NCBI RefSeq assembly: GCF_000297395.2
Contig: NZ_HF570108.1
Location: forward strand, 3,975,822-4,039,821
Source: Micromonospora lupini str. Lupac 08
GTDB taxonomy: Bacteria > Actinomycetota > Actinomycetes > Mycobacteriales > Micromonosporaceae
Reading direction: 5' to 3'
Length of the DNA stretch: 64,000 nt
The translations under genes were made by a program, and so were the position numbers. Under the pieces are notes generated by a model. That model saw nothing but the letters and a program-made list of their open reading frames with translations. It ran no database searches and was not told the DNA's origin. This document shows, piece after piece, positions 21,219 through 30,038 of this stretch (the first letter of the stretch is position 1; every line of letters starts with the position of its first letter).

Positions 21219-22514
21219 TTAGTTTTGTTGTGCTGCCGGAGCCGACTCGTCAGCCGTTTCCCGCGCCGCCGGAGCCGGCTCGCCGGTCCGCGGCGGGCGC
21301 AGCGCCGGCACCAGCGCCAGCGTCGGCAGGAGCAGCAGCGGCACCACCAGCAGCGCCCGCAGAGTGCCGACGTGGTCACCGAGCAGGCCCAACAGCGGCG
21401 GCCCGCCCAGGAAGGCCGTGTAGCCGATCACCGCGACCACGCTGACCCGCACCGCCGCGTGCGTCTCCTCGTCGGCCGCCGCGCTCATGCCGACCGGGAA
21501 GCCCAACGACGCGCCGAGGCCCCACAGCGCGACGCCGACGATTGCCACCGGCCCCGAGCCGGCCAACACGGCCAGAGCGGCGCCGGCAGCGGCGAGCAGG
21601 AGGGTGCCGCTGAGCACCGGCACCCGACCCCAACGGTCCAGCGCGACGGTGCCCGCGGTGCGCCCGAGGGTCATACCGACGACGAACACGCCGAAGACCG
21701 CCGCTCCGGCCGCCTCGCTCAGATCCCGACCGTCGACGAAGGCGACAGCCAGCCAGTCGTTGGCGCTGCCCTCGGCGAACGCCGCCACCAGCACGAACAG
21801 CCCGATGAGCAGGGTGCGCGGCTCACGCCACGCGGCGAGCTGGGCACGGCGGCGACCGGCCGGGCTGGTGTCCGCCGTCTGGTCGGCCGGGTCGACGACC
21901 GGTTGGGGCAGGAACATCCGGGAGGCGAGCACGGTGCCGACGAGCACCACCACCGCCACCGCGGCGAGGTGCGCGCCGACCGGCACGTCCAGGCGGGCGG
22001 CCCCGGCGCCGAGGCCCGCGCCGGCCACCGACCCGAGGCTCCAGGCCGCGTGGAAGCGGGGCATGACGGTACGCCCCAACCGCCGCTCCACGGTCGCGCC
22101 CTCGACGTTCATCGCCACGTCGCAGGCGCCCGAGCCGTAGCCGAAGGCCACCAGCCCCAGCCCGACGACGACTGCCGACCCGGCGACCGTCGCGCCCAGA
22201 CCGGCCACGACCAGACCGACCGCGACCAGCACGGTGGCGATCGTCACGCTGCGGGCCGAGCCGAGGCGCTGGGCGAGCAGCCCGGAGGTCGGCATGGCGA
22301 GCAGGGCGCCCATGCTCATCGCCAGCAGCAGGAGCCCGAGTCGCCCGGCGGAGAGGTCCAGCGCCTCGCGCACGGCCGGCACCCGGGAGAACCAGCTGCC
22401 GACGGCCAGGCCGTTCAGGGTGAAGGTGACGGCGACGCCGTTACGGGCGAGCCGGACGATCCGTGCCGGAACTGTGGTGTCCGGGGCGACGGCCGGGCTG
22501 GTGGGGGCGCTCAC
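21219..22514 (-). CDS. MFS transporter (fucose-permease/YbjJ-like)
   Basis: 431 aa with about 12 membrane segments. NGLAVGSWFSRVPAVREAL near the N-terminus and CDVAMNVEGATVERRLGR in the centre (MNVEG motif) are typical of YbjJ-like members of the major facilitator superfamily. The GTG at 22514 is preceded by GAGGAA at proper spacing; the frame runs further but without signal. It diverges from a LacI-type regulator whose product probably controls it. Substrate unknown; sugar or drug efflux are both possible. Confidence 0.85.
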   Translation of the reverse strand: MSAPTSPAVAPDTTVPARIVRLARNGVAVTFTLNGLAVGSWFSRVPAVREALDLSAGRLGLLLLAMSMGALLAMPTSGLLAQRLGSARSVTIATVLVAVGLVVAGLGATVAGSAVVVGLGLVAFGYGSGACDVAMNVEGATVERRLGRTVMPRFHAAWSLGSVAGAGLGAGAARLDVPVGAHLAAVAVVVLVGTVLASRMFLPQPVVDPADQTADTSPAGRRRAQLAAWREPRTLLIGLFVLVAAFAEGSANDWLAVAFVDGRDLSEAAGAAVFGVFVVGMTLGRTAGTVALDRWGRVPVLSGTLLLAAAGAALAVLAGSGPVAIVGVALWGLGASLGFPVGMSAAADEETHAAVRVSVVAVIGYTAFLGGPPLLGLLGDHVGTLRALLVVPLLLLPTLALVPALRPPRTGEPAPAARETADESAPAAQQN

Positions 22515-22562
22515 AGCTGTGGTTCCTCTTCCTCGGGGTGATCTCCTGGCACGATCGCACAC

Positions 22563-22593
22563 CTGAGAGCGCTACCACCACAAGCGGGTACCA
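22563..22593. promoter_or_regulatory. Probable LacI-type operator between MFS and regulator genes
   Basis: The 161-bp divergent intergenic region contains TGAGAGCGCTACCA, centred on the palindrome AGCGCT, followed by a GCGGGTACCACCC segment. AGCGCT-centred palindromes are common LacI-family operators. No clear -35/-10 pair was identified. Confidence 0.45.
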
Positions 22594-22675
22594 CCCCTTA
22601 CCGACGACACGCAGGTCGGGGGATGATTCCTGGCAGGCGTACGCCCGCCCCGGGTGGGCGCCGGGGGAGGGCACG

Positions 22676-23665
22676 ATGACGGCAGCGGCACACCGGCCGG
22701 CCACTCTGGATGACGTCGCCCGGGCCGCCGGGGTCTCCCGGTCCACCGCCTCGCGGGTGATCGCCGGGACGGGGTTCGCCTCGCCGGACGCCCGGGAGCG
22801 GGTGGTGACGGCCGCCGACCAGCTCGGTTACGTGCCCAACCCGGCAGCCCGGGCGCTGGTTCGCGGCGGCGGCGTGCGGCTGGTGGTGGCCGCCGCGGCG
22901 ACCAGCGCGGCGGTGCTGGACGACCCGTACGTCCACCGGGTGGTCGGCTCGGCCGCCCGGGTGTGCGCGCCGGCCGGAGTCGGGGTGGCGCTGCACTGGC
23001 TGCCGCTGGGCGACCCACGCGGCCTCGACCAGCTCGCCGCCGACCGCAGCGTGTGCGGCGTCGTGCTGGTCAACACCACCGAGGCCCTGCTGGACGCCGT
23101 CCCCCGGTCACTGCACGGCCGGGTCGCCTCGATCGGCATCGGCTCGGCCGAGGTGCCGTCGTTCGACGTCGACAACACCGCCGGCGCCGGGGCGGTGCTG
23201 CGTCACCTGTACGCGACGGGCCGCCGCCGGATCGCCATGGTGACCGGCCCGGCGTGGCTGCCGTGCTCGCAGCGCCCCGTGCAGGCGTACCGGCACCTGA
23301 TGCGCCAGGCCGGCCTGCCCGAGCGGGTGGTGGACGGGGACTTCACGGCGGCGCGTGGCCGTGCGGCGGCCGAGGAGGCGCTGCGCCGCTGGCCGGACGT
23401 GGACGCGATCTTCGCGATCAGCGACGAGACCGCGTTCGGGGTCATCGCGGGCCTGCGCGACGGCGGTGTGCGGGTGCCCGGTGACGTCGCGGTCGCCGGT
23501 TTCGACGACATCCCGCTGGCCGGCATGACCGCGCCGGCGCTGACCACCGCGAGCCACCCGGTGGGCCGGATCGCCACCGCTGCGGCCACCGCCGTGCTGG
23601 CCGGCCGCCCGGCCGCGCCGGTGACCCTCTTCCCGTCCGCCCTGGTGACCCGCGACAGCGCCTGA
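22676..23665 (+). CDS. LacI-family transcriptional regulator
   Basis: 329 aa. The N-terminal helix-turn-helix TLDDVARAAGVSRSTASRVI with hinge LGYVPNPAARALV is standard, followed by a periplasmic-binding-like sensor domain ending in FDDIPLAGMTAPALTTASHPV. Start ATG 22676 has GGGGGAGGG upstream. It is divergent from the MFS gene and probably represses it in response to a small-molecule ligand. The 3' end of the gene is repeated twice more downstream (see 23643-23760). Confidence 0.9.
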   Translation: MTAAAHRPATLDDVARAAGVSRSTASRVIAGTGFASPDARERVVTAADQLGYVPNPAARALVRGGGVRLVVAAAATSAAVLDDPYVHRVVGSAARVCAPAGVGVALHWLPLGDPRGLDQLAADRSVCGVVLVNTTEALLDAVPRSLHGRVASIGIGSAEVPSFDVDNTAGAGAVLRHLYATGRRRIAMVTGPAWLPCSQRPVQAYRHLMRQAGLPERVVDGDFTAARGRAAAEEALRRWPDVDAIFAISDETAFGVIAGLRDGGVRVPGDVAVAGFDDIPLAGMTAPALTTASHPVGRIATAAATAVLAGRPAAPVTLFPSALVTRDSA

Positions 23666-23759
23666 GCCGGGCGCCCGCCGCCGCCCTGGCGACCCGCGAC
23701 AGCGCCCGAGCGCCGAGCGCCCGGGGCGGCTCTGTGACCCGCGACCGCGCCCGAGCCGG
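23643..23759. repeat. 44-45 bp direct repeat, 3 copies, first copy is the 3' end of the LacI gene
   Basis: GACCCGCGACAGCGCC begins at 23647 (inside the gene, just before its TGA), again at 23691, and in diverged form (GACCCGCGACCGCGCC) at 23736. Surrounding CCTGG and GAGC bases repeat too. The first copy encodes the last codons of the regulator, so the array looks like outward duplication of the gene's 3' end. Confidence 0.75.
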
Positions 23760-23777
23760 CCGCCGGTTAACCGGCGG
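23760..23777. terminator. 18-bp perfect palindrome CCGCCGGTTAACCGGCGG
   Basis: An uninterrupted perfect palindrome, centred on GTTAAC, lies between the LacI gene's repeat tail and the esterase gene (53 bases before its GTG). It could be a protein-binding site for the esterase promoter or a terminator stem with no loop. The absence of a loop and of a U-tract makes an operator as likely as a terminator. Confidence 0.5.
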
Positions 23778-23829
23778 TCGGCCGGGTAACCGCCTCGCAC
23801 CTTTCGTCGACCGCGAGGAGTGGTGACCT

Positions 23830-24522
23830 GTGTCCGACTCCGCGCCGGATCCCCGGCACGGCCGGTTGACCACACGCCCGCACCCGCCGGTGGTGTCGGG
23901 TCCCACCGGTCTGGTGCCGCTGCCCGGCGGCGACGGCGGCCGGCCGGCGACGGCGTACGTGCCGGAACCGGCCGCCGACGATGCCGCGTACCGGCTGGTG
24001 GTGCTGCTGCACGGGGCGGGCGGCTCCGCGCGGCAGGGCCTGGACCTGCTGCTCCCGGTGGCGGACGCGCACCACCTGCTGCTTGTCGCCCCGCAGTCGT
24101 CGGCGGCGAGTTGGGACCTGATCGCCGGCGGCTTCGGGGTGGACGTGCAGCACATCGACGCGCTGCTGGCCAGCGCCTTCGACGGCTATCCCGTCCGGGA
24201 CGTGACGCTCGGCGGCTTCTCCGACGGCGCCTCGTACGCCCTCTCGCTGGGTCTGGCCAACGGCGACCTGGTGGACGGGGTGCTGGCCTTCTCCCCCGGC
24301 TTCGCCGCGCCGCCGCTCGTCCGCGGCCGACCGCGGATCTTCGTCTCGCACGGGGTGGACGACCGCGTCCTGCCGATCGACGTGTGCAGCCGCCGCTTCG
24401 TGCCGCACCTGCGCGGCCTCGGCTATGACGTCACCTACGAGGAGTTTCCCGGCGGCCACGACATCCCCGCCCCGATCCGCGCGAGGGCCACCGGGTGGCT
24501 CACCGGCGGGAGCGCCCGCTGA
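23830..24522 (+). CDS. Phospholipase/carboxylesterase-type alpha/beta hydrolase
   Basis: 230 aa. VVLLHGAGGSARQGLDLL contains the oxyanion HGxGG segment, LGGFSDGASYALSLGL the nucleophile elbow GFSDG (Ser about residue 139), ISHGVDDRVLPID-like text (VSHGVDDRVLP) the acid, and GGHDIP the catalytic His. No signal peptide, so it is cytoplasmic. GTG 23830 has GAGGAG about 10 bases upstream. The substrate is unknown; the family hydrolyses short-chain esters or lysophospholipids. Confidence 0.85.
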   Translation: MSDSAPDPRHGRLTTRPHPPVVSGPTGLVPLPGGDGGRPATAYVPEPAADDAAYRLVVLLHGAGGSARQGLDLLLPVADAHHLLLVAPQSSAASWDLIAGGFGVDVQHIDALLASAFDGYPVRDVTLGGFSDGASYALSLGLANGDLVDGVLAFSPGFAAPPLVRGRPRIFVSHGVDDRVLPIDVCSRRFVPHLRGLGYDVTYEEFPGGHDIPAPIRARATGWLTGGSAR

Positions 24523-24541
24523 TCGGTCGAGGTGCGGGAGG

Positions 24542-25666
24542 TCAGACGGCGGGCAGGCCGAGGGCCTCGTCCACGCGGGCCAGGACGGCGGCGTCGTCGT
24601 CGGGGTGCACGCCCCGCAGCAGGTCGATGGCCGTCGCCCGGATCTGACCGATGATCATGGCGAGTGGGAGGGTCTGGGTCGACCCGAAGAGCTGCCCGGC
24701 CGTGCGGACGGCGGCCAGCGCCGCCGCGTCCGCCCGGACGGCGTGCCGGTCGGCAGCCTCCTCCTGCCCGTCCAGGTCGGCGGCGAGCGCCGCGCCGGCC
24801 TCCCGGACCGCCTCGACCAGGCAGCGCAGCGCCTCGCCCAGCTCCGGCGGCGTGGGGGTCCGCAGTCGACTGAGCGTCACCCCGGCGCGGGCCAGCACCC
24901 GGACGTTGCGGACCACGTAGTCGGTCTGCCGGATCGACTCGTCCACCGACCGCAGCCGGCCGATGTGCCGGCGACGGCGCACGTTGAGCCGCAGCGCCTC
25001 ACCGGCGGCGAGCACGCCCTCGCGCAGCCCGCCGACCCGGGCGTCCATGCCCCGGGCCTGCGTCAGCGCGGCCAGCGCCGCCGACTCGTCGCGCCCGTCC
25101 AGCGCGTCGGCGATGCCGTCCACCAGACCGGCCAGCTCGTCGAAGGTCCGCCGCACCTCGGCGACGAGGGGGGCGAGCGGGTGCCGGGCGTCGACGAGGA
25201 GGCTGACGGCGAGGGCGACCGCGCCGCCGACAAGCGCGTCGACGAAGCGGAACGGGACCAGCGACCCGTCCGGTGGCGCGACCACCACCAGGTAGAGCGC
25301 GGACACCGCGGCCTGGACCAGGGTCACGCCGGTGGCGCCGAAGGCGACCGCGAGCACAACGGTGAGCAGGATGACGGTGCATACCGTCCAGGTGCTGCCG
25401 GGGCCGAGCGCCTGCACGACCAGGTCCGCGACGAGCACCCCGGCGGCCACCCCGAGCACGACCTCGACGGCACGCCGGATCCGCTGCCCGCGGGCCTGAC
25501 CGAGCACGATCAGCGCGGCGGCCGGCGCGAAGAACGGCTGCGGGTGCCCGAGCAGGCGGGTGGCGAGCAGCCAGGCCACTGTCGCCGCGACTGTCGCCTC
25601 CAGCACCGGCCGCCAGCCCTGCCGCAGCCGGTGACCGGCGACCCGCAGGCCCCCGAACCACGCCAT
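24542..25666 (-). CDS. FUSC-family membrane protein (aromatic acid exporter-like)
   Basis: 374 aa. The N-terminal 170 residues contain about six hydrophobic segments (LEATVAATVAWLLATRLLG, FFAPAAALIVLGQ, VVLGVAAGVLVADLVVQAL, VILLTVVLAVAFGATGVT and so on). The C-terminal half is a soluble helical region rich in Arg and Leu (LNVRRRRHIGRLRSVDESIRQTDYVVRN, in parts). This is the FUSC/ArAE architecture associated with export of aromatic acids. The ATG at 25666 faces the AraC-type regulator start at 25757, so the regulator probably controls it. Confidence 0.82.
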   Translation of the reverse strand: MAWFGGLRVAGHRLRQGWRPVLEATVAATVAWLLATRLLGHPQPFFAPAAALIVLGQARGQRIRRAVEVVLGVAAGVLVADLVVQALGPGSTWTVCTVILLTVVLAVAFGATGVTLVQAAVSALYLVVVAPPDGSLVPFRFVDALVGGAVALAVSLLVDARHPLAPLVAEVRRTFDELAGLVDGIADALDGRDESAALAALTQARGMDARVGGLREGVLAAGEALRLNVRRRRHIGRLRSVDESIRQTDYVVRNVRVLARAGVTLSRLRTPTPPELGEALRCLVEAVREAGAALAADLDGQEEAADRHAVRADAAALAAVRTAGQLFGSTQTLPLAMIIGQIRATAIDLLRGVHPDDDAAVLARVDEALGLPAV

Positions 25667-25756
25667 CGCCCCCACCTCCCGCCCCCTCGACCACGCGCCG
25701 GGCCGTCCACGATCACGGTGGCCGGAGCGTCCCTGGCGATCGTCTACCATCGCGCG

Positions 25757-26695
25757 ATGGACCCGCTCACCGGGCTGCTCGACGGTCCCCGCGCCCGGGG
25801 CGCCTTCCTGCTGCGCTCGGTGTTCGACCCGCCGTACGCCCTGCGGATCGAGGATCGGGCGCCCCTGACCGTGGTGGCGCTGGTGCGCGGCGCCGCCTGG
25901 CTGGTGCCGGACGATGCTCCCGCCGCGACGCTGCGCCCCGGCGACGTGGCGGTGCTGCGCGGGCCGGACGGCTACCTCGTCGCGGACGATCCGGGCACCC
26001 CACCGCAGGTGGTGATCCACCCCGGTCAGCGCTGCACCACGCTGCGCGGCGAGCCGCTGACCGAGTCGATGGCGTTGGGGGTGCGCACCTGGGGCACCGG
26101 GCCGCACGGGTCGACGGTGCTGCTGACCGGGACGTACCAGCTGCCCGGGGCGGTGAGCCGGCGGCTGCTCGGCGCGCTGCCGCCGCTGCTGGTGGTCCCG
26201 GCCGACGAGGGGCGCGGCCCGCTGGTGCCGCTTCTCGCGCAGGAGGTGACCCGGGACGCGCCGGGCCAGGCGGCGGTGCTGGACCGGCTGCTGGACCTGC
26301 TGCTCATCGACGCGCTGCGTACGTGGTTCGGCCGGCCGGACGCCGCGCCGGGCTGGTACCGGGCGGCCGGCGACCCGGTGGTCGGCCCGGCCCTGCGGCT
26401 GCTGGAGGACGATCCGGCCCGGGGGTGGACTGTCGCGGCGCTCGCCGCCGAGGTGGGCGTCTCCCGGGCGGTGCTGGCCCGCCGCTTCACCGAGCTGGTC
26501 GGCGAGCCGCCGATGGCGTACCTGACCGGATGGCGGCTCGCGCTCGCCGCCGACCTGCTACGCGAACCGGACGCCACGCTGGGCGCGGTGGCCCGCCGGG
26601 TCGGCTACGCCAGCCCGTACGCGCTGAGCACGGCGTTTCGTCGGGTCCGGGGAATCAGTCCGCGCGAGCACCGGATCGGCGCCCCGACGGGCTGA
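25757..26695 (+). CDS. AraC-family transcriptional regulator
   Basis: 312 aa. The N-terminal cupin-like sensor (PPYALRIEDRAPLTVVALVRG) resembles the AraC-binding domain family. The C-terminal double helix-turn-helix includes WTVAALAAEVGVSRAVLARRFTEL and VGYASPYALSTAFRRVRGISPREHR, the signature of the family. TACCAT lies 6 bases before the ATG and no ribosome binding site is seen, suggesting a leaderless transcript. It is divergent from the FUSC exporter, its likely target. Confidence 0.9.
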   Translation: MDPLTGLLDGPRARGAFLLRSVFDPPYALRIEDRAPLTVVALVRGAAWLVPDDAPAATLRPGDVAVLRGPDGYLVADDPGTPPQVVIHPGQRCTTLRGEPLTESMALGVRTWGTGPHGSTVLLTGTYQLPGAVSRRLLGALPPLLVVPADEGRGPLVPLLAQEVTRDAPGQAAVLDRLLDLLLIDALRTWFGRPDAAPGWYRAAGDPVVGPALRLLEDDPARGWTVAALAAEVGVSRAVLARRFTELVGEPPMAYLTGWRLALAADLLREPDATLGAVARRVGYASPYALSTAFRRVRGISPREHRIGAPTG

Positions 26696-26710
26696 TCCCC
26701 GGCGCGAGGC

Positions 26711-27340
26711 TCAGCTCCCGGTCAGGGCGCGCAGCAGCGTGCGAACGGCGCCGGCGAGGTCGGCGCGGCTGGCCGGGCTGTCGGGGGGCGGGGCGGTGAG
26801 CGCGCCGGCGCCGACGAGACGGTCGAAGAGCAGCCCGTCGACGAAGGCGACGAACTGGTCACCCTGCCGGTCGGGATCGGTGGCCCCGGCCCGGGCCAGC
26901 AGGTCCCGTGATTGCGCCCGCAGGCCGGTGCCGTGTTGCAGGATGCCGCGCAGCTCCGGGCGGTGGACCGCCTCCAGCAGACAGGCGTAGCGGGCGAGCG
27001 TCCGGCTGCGTCCGGTGCTCAGCCAGCGGTCGAGCACCTCGGCCACCCCGGTGGCGAGCCGGTCGAGGTCGTCGCCGTCGAGCCGGGGGCCCGGCGTCGG
27101 GGACGGCGGGTCGGTGGGCAGGTCGTACGCGGCCAGGTCGGTCCGGTCCCGCTCGGCGAGGCGTCCCACCACCGCCTCGATCAGCGCCTGCCGGGTGCGC
27201 AGGTACGCCGAGGTGGTGCCGGCGGGCAACCCGGCGCGGCCGTCGACGGCCCGGTGGGTCAGCGCCCGCATGCCGCCGTCGGCGATCAGTTCGATGGCCG
27301 CGTCGGTAAGCAACGCGATCCGGTTGGCGCGGGCCGTCAC
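26711..27340 (-). CDS. TetR-family transcriptional regulator
   Basis: 209 aa. The N-terminal helix-turn-helix (LLTDAAIELIADGGMRALTHRAVDGRAGLPAGTTSAYL, in parts) is typical. The remainder is an all-helical ligand-binding domain that ends in SRADLAGAVRTLLRALTGS. GTG 27340 has GGAAGGAG upstream. It diverges from the FAD monooxygenase gene with a palindrome between them, so it very likely represses that gene and itself. Inducer unknown. Confidence 0.9.
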   Translation of the reverse strand: MTARANRIALLTDAAIELIADGGMRALTHRAVDGRAGLPAGTTSAYLRTRQALIEAVVGRLAERDRTDLAAYDLPTDPPSPTPGPRLDGDDLDRLATGVAEVLDRWLSTGRSRTLARYACLLEAVHRPELRGILQHGTGLRAQSRDLLARAGATDPDRQGDQFVAFVDGLLFDRLVGAGALTAPPPDSPASRADLAGAVRTLLRALTGS

Positions 27341-27378
27341 GGGTCTCCTTCCGGTCGAGGTCCCCGGGTAGTATCGCT

Positions 27379-27396
27379 CTTCTACAGGTGTAGAAG
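27379..27396. promoter_or_regulatory. TetR-type operator palindrome CTTCTACAGGTGTAGAAG
   Basis: An 18-bp inverted repeat with half-sites CTTCTACA and TGTAGAAG (central mismatch only) lies in the 66-bp region between the TetR gene and the monooxygenase start at 27407. Its position and shape fit the binding site of the divergent TetR regulator. Confidence 0.85.
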
Positions 27397-27406
27397 GGCG
27401 GACGGC

Positions 27407-28570
27407 ATGGACGAACCACACGCGGTGGTGGTCGGCGGCGGCATCGGCGGGCTGAGCGCCGCGCTCGCCCTGCACCGGCGCGGATGGCGGGTCACCGTGC
27501 TGGAACGCGCCCCCGAACTGCGCGAGGTCGGCGCCGGGCTGACCCTGATGGCCAACGCGCTGCGCGCCCTGGACGCCCTCGGCCTGAGCCCGGCCCTGCG
27601 GTCCAGCACGCATGCCGAGGCCCCCGGCGGGGTCCGCGACCGGCGGGGCCGGTGGCTGTCCCGGGTGGACGCGGCGGAGATGATCCGGCAGCTCGGCACC
27701 AGCGCGCTCGGCATCCACCGGGCCACCCTGCACCGTCTCCTGGGCGAGGCGCTGCCCGCGTCGTCGCTGCACACCGGGGCCGACGTCGAGCACGTCGAGT
27801 CCGAAACCGACCACGCCACGGTGCGGTACCACGGTCCCGACGGCCCGCGAACCCTGGACGCGGACCTGGTCGTCGGCGCCGACGGTCTGCGCAGCCGACT
27901 GCGCGCCCAGCTCTGGCCGGAGATCCCCGCCCCGGTGTACGCGGGCTCGACGACCTGGCGGGCCGCCGTCGCGTTCCCCGAGCCGATCCCGACGGCGATC
28001 ACCTGGGGGCCGGCCGCCGAGTTCGGCATGGTGCCGATCGGCGAGGGCCAGCTCTACTGGTACGGGGCGATCACCGCCCCGCCCGGCGGCCACGCCCCGG
28101 ACGAGCTGGCGGCCGTACGGGACCACTTCGGCGCGTGGCACGAGCCCATTCCCGCGCTGCTGGCGGCGACCCCACCCGGGGTGGTCCTGCGCAACGACAT
28201 CCACCACCTCGCCACGCCGCTGCCCTCGTACGTGCGGGGGCGGGTGGCGCTGCTCGGCGACGCGGCGCACGCCATGACGCCGAACCTCGGACAGGGCGCC
28301 GGCCAGGCGATCGAGGACGCGGTGGTGCTCGGCGCGGTCTGCTCCGGCGGCGCGCAGGGGTTGCCGACCGCCCTGGCGGCGTACGACGAGCAGCGTCGCC
28401 CCCGCAGCCAGTCCATCGCCCGCGCCTCCCTGCGCGCGGGGCGGTACGGCCAGCAACTGCACAACCCCGTCGCCCTCGCCGTCCGTGCCGCCGCGCTGCG
28501 CCTCACCCCGCCCAGCGCCACGCTGCGGAGCATGACGTGGTGCGCCGACTGGCGACCCCCGACAAACTGA
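27407..28570 (+). CDS. FAD-dependent monooxygenase (PHBH/salicylate hydroxylase-like)
   Basis: 387 aa. The FAD-binding GGGIGGLSAALALHRRGW starts at residue 9, with LVVGADGLRSRLR (DG motif) in the middle and VALLGDAAHAMTPNLGQGAG (GD motif) near residue 280, the three signatures of class A flavoprotein hydroxylases. The substrate is likely aromatic, but nothing in the sequence fixes it. The TetR operator at 27379-27396 overlaps its 5' region, so it is probably induced by its own substrate. Confidence 0.9.
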   Translation: MDEPHAVVVGGGIGGLSAALALHRRGWRVTVLERAPELREVGAGLTLMANALRALDALGLSPALRSSTHAEAPGGVRDRRGRWLSRVDAAEMIRQLGTSALGIHRATLHRLLGEALPASSLHTGADVEHVESETDHATVRYHGPDGPRTLDADLVVGADGLRSRLRAQLWPEIPAPVYAGSTTWRAAVAFPEPIPTAITWGPAAEFGMVPIGEGQLYWYGAITAPPGGHAPDELAAVRDHFGAWHEPIPALLAATPPGVVLRNDIHHLATPLPSYVRGRVALLGDAAHAMTPNLGQGAGQAIEDAVVLGAVCSGGAQGLPTALAAYDEQRRPRSQSIARASLRAGRYGQQLHNPVALAVRAAALRLTPPSATLRSMTWCADWRPPTN

Positions 28571-28648
28571 ACTCCGGTCACAAAGATCAGATTCGGGTGC
28601 GGTGGACCCAAAGCTCCAGTCTATTGTTTTGCGCCGCTCTCCGCCCCG

Positions 28649-28676
28649 GTCACATACGACAGTTCGCGGGTACAAT
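28649..28676 (+). promoter_or_regulatory. Possible sigma-70-type promoter of the LppM-like gene
   Basis: TACAAT at 28671-28676 is a good -10 match; GTCACA at 28649-28654 with a 16-base gap is a weak -35. It lies 64 bases upstream of the start at 28741. This stretch is noticeably less GC-rich than its surroundings. Confidence 0.45.
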
Positions 28677-28740
28677 CGGCGACTGCGTTGTGACCGATCG
28701 CTGACTGCTCATGGTGAAAGCGATCACACACACTGAGCAC

Positions 28741-29547
28741 ATGAACAGGAGAGTCAACCGCGGTAGGGCACTCCGCGTCGCGGTGTGTCTCCTTCTTCTC
28801 GCCGTGTTGAGCGGCTGCATGCAACTCAACATCGGGCTCACCGTCAACGCCGACGACACGGTCGACGGGCAGTTGCTGCTGACCGCCCAGAAGTCCGTGC
28901 TCAGCGCCCGGAACAAGAACATCTCGGCGGCGTTCGCGGAGCTGCGGCAGAACATTCCCGCGCTGCCGCCGGGCGAGGAGACAGGCTACGAGGACGCCAA
29001 ACTCTTCGGCAGCCAGATCAATTACCGCAAGGCACCGCTGGCGGGCTTCGACAGCGAGAGCGTCAAACTGGTCCGGGACGGTGATTTCTACCGTTTCACA
29101 TTGCCGCTGGACCCGAAGAAGTACGGCGGAAAAGTAGCCCAACAAAATCCGCAGCAGCAGCAGGCGTTCCTCACGCTGATGTCATTCGAGATCTCGGTGA
29201 CATTTCCCGGCCGGGTGGTCGACACCAATGGGACCGTCAACGGTCGGTCGGTGACGTGGAAGGTGGACTCCAACCAACCCAAGCCGACTGAGCTGCGCGC
29301 CGTCGCCGAGGCGCCGCCCCGGCCGTCGGCCTCGCCGGCAGCCGCCGACTCCGACTCCGGCGGCTTTCCGTGGCTGCTCGTCGGCGGCGGCGTACTCCTG
29401 CTGCTGGTGCTCGCCGTGGTGGGCGTACTCCTGGTGCGTCGCCGTCGCCCGACGGCGCCGGCCGCACCCACGACGGCCGCATCCGGGCCGACCACACCCG
29501 GGCCGACCTCGCCGGGCCCGCCCGCCGGCACGCCCGGGCCCGGCTGA
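28741..29547 (+). CDS. LppM-like lipoprotein with C-terminal membrane anchor
   Basis: 268 aa. The signal LRVAVCLLLLAVLSGCMQL ends in lipobox LSGC. The central domain (IGLTVNADDTVDGQLLLTAQK, KAPLAGFDSESVKLVRDGDFY, VTFPGRVVDTNG; here in parts) matches the LppM/DUF3153 fold of mycobacterial cell-envelope proteins. A C-terminal membrane segment (WLLVGGGVLLLLVLAVVGVLLV, about 215-236) is followed by an Arg patch and a Pro/Thr/Gly tail. ATG 28741 is preferred to ATG 28711 because the signal peptide then has a normal length. It precedes the contractile operon but is separated by a hairpin. Confidence 0.82.
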   Translation: MNRRVNRGRALRVAVCLLLLAVLSGCMQLNIGLTVNADDTVDGQLLLTAQKSVLSARNKNISAAFAELRQNIPALPPGEETGYEDAKLFGSQINYRKAPLAGFDSESVKLVRDGDFYRFTLPLDPKKYGGKVAQQNPQQQQAFLTLMSFEISVTFPGRVVDTNGTVNGRSVTWKVDSNQPKPTELRAVAEAPPRPSASPAAADSDSGGFPWLLVGGGVLLLLVLAVVGVLLVRRRRPTAPAAPTTAASGPTTPGPTSPGPPAGTPGPG

Positions 29548-29555
29548 TCCATCCG

Positions 29556-29576
29556 GTGGCCGGCCCCGCCGGCCAC
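29556..29576 (+). terminator. Hairpin GTGGCCGG-loop-CCGGCCAC after the LppM-like gene
   Basis: An 8-bp perfect GC stem with a 5-base loop starts 8 bases after the stop codon at 29547. There is no U-tract, as is usual in high-GC actinobacteria. It separates the lipoprotein gene from the contractile-system operon. Confidence 0.55.
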
Positions 29577-29691
29577 GTCCGGCCCCGGCCGCCCCGTGAC
29601 GACGGCGACCGGCGCCGGTGCTCCGCCCCGGAGCACCGGACCTCACCACCACCACATCCCGGTCGCACCATCGCAGAAAAGGGGGATCGCC

Positions 29692-30027
29692 ATGAACGAT
29701 CTCTTCACCTGGGCCGCTCTGGGGACCATCGCCGGCGCGAGCGCCGCCACCCTGCTGGCCACCAACGTCATCGGCGCGCTGATCGGCCCGAGCGGCGACA
29801 AGGTCCGCAAGTGGATCGCCATCGCCATCGCGCTCCTGCTGTCCTACCTGACCGCGGCGTTCGCCGACGAGGTCGGCGGCGAGAAGTGGATCATCGCGTT
29901 CTTCAACGCGCTGGTGATCTTCTCCGCCGCGCTCGGCGTCAGCCAGTTCCCGCCCGGCAACCGGCAGGCGACGCCCACCCAGCTCGCGAGCGGTCGCGAG
30001 CCCCGTGTCTTCCGCTCGTGGGTCTGA
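29692..30027 (+). CDS. Small membrane protein, first gene of the contractile-system operon
   Basis: 111 aa with three hydrophobic stretches (LGTIAGASAATLLATNVIGALIG, WIAIAIALLLSYLTAAFA, WIIAFFNALVIFSAALGV), so probably two or three membrane spans. The C-terminus is short and polar with an Arg-rich end. Family unknown. AAAAGGGGG lies about 7 bases upstream. Only 11 bases separate it from the next membrane-protein gene, and the same-strand tail genes follow without a break, so it probably belongs to the contractile apparatus, perhaps as part of a membrane platform (inference). Confidence 0.7.
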   Translation: MNDLFTWAALGTIAGASAATLLATNVIGALIGPSGDKVRKWIAIAIALLLSYLTAAFADEVGGEKWIIAFFNALVIFSAALGVSQFPPGNRQATPTQLASGREPRVFRSWV

Positions 30028-30038
30028 GGAGTGACGTC

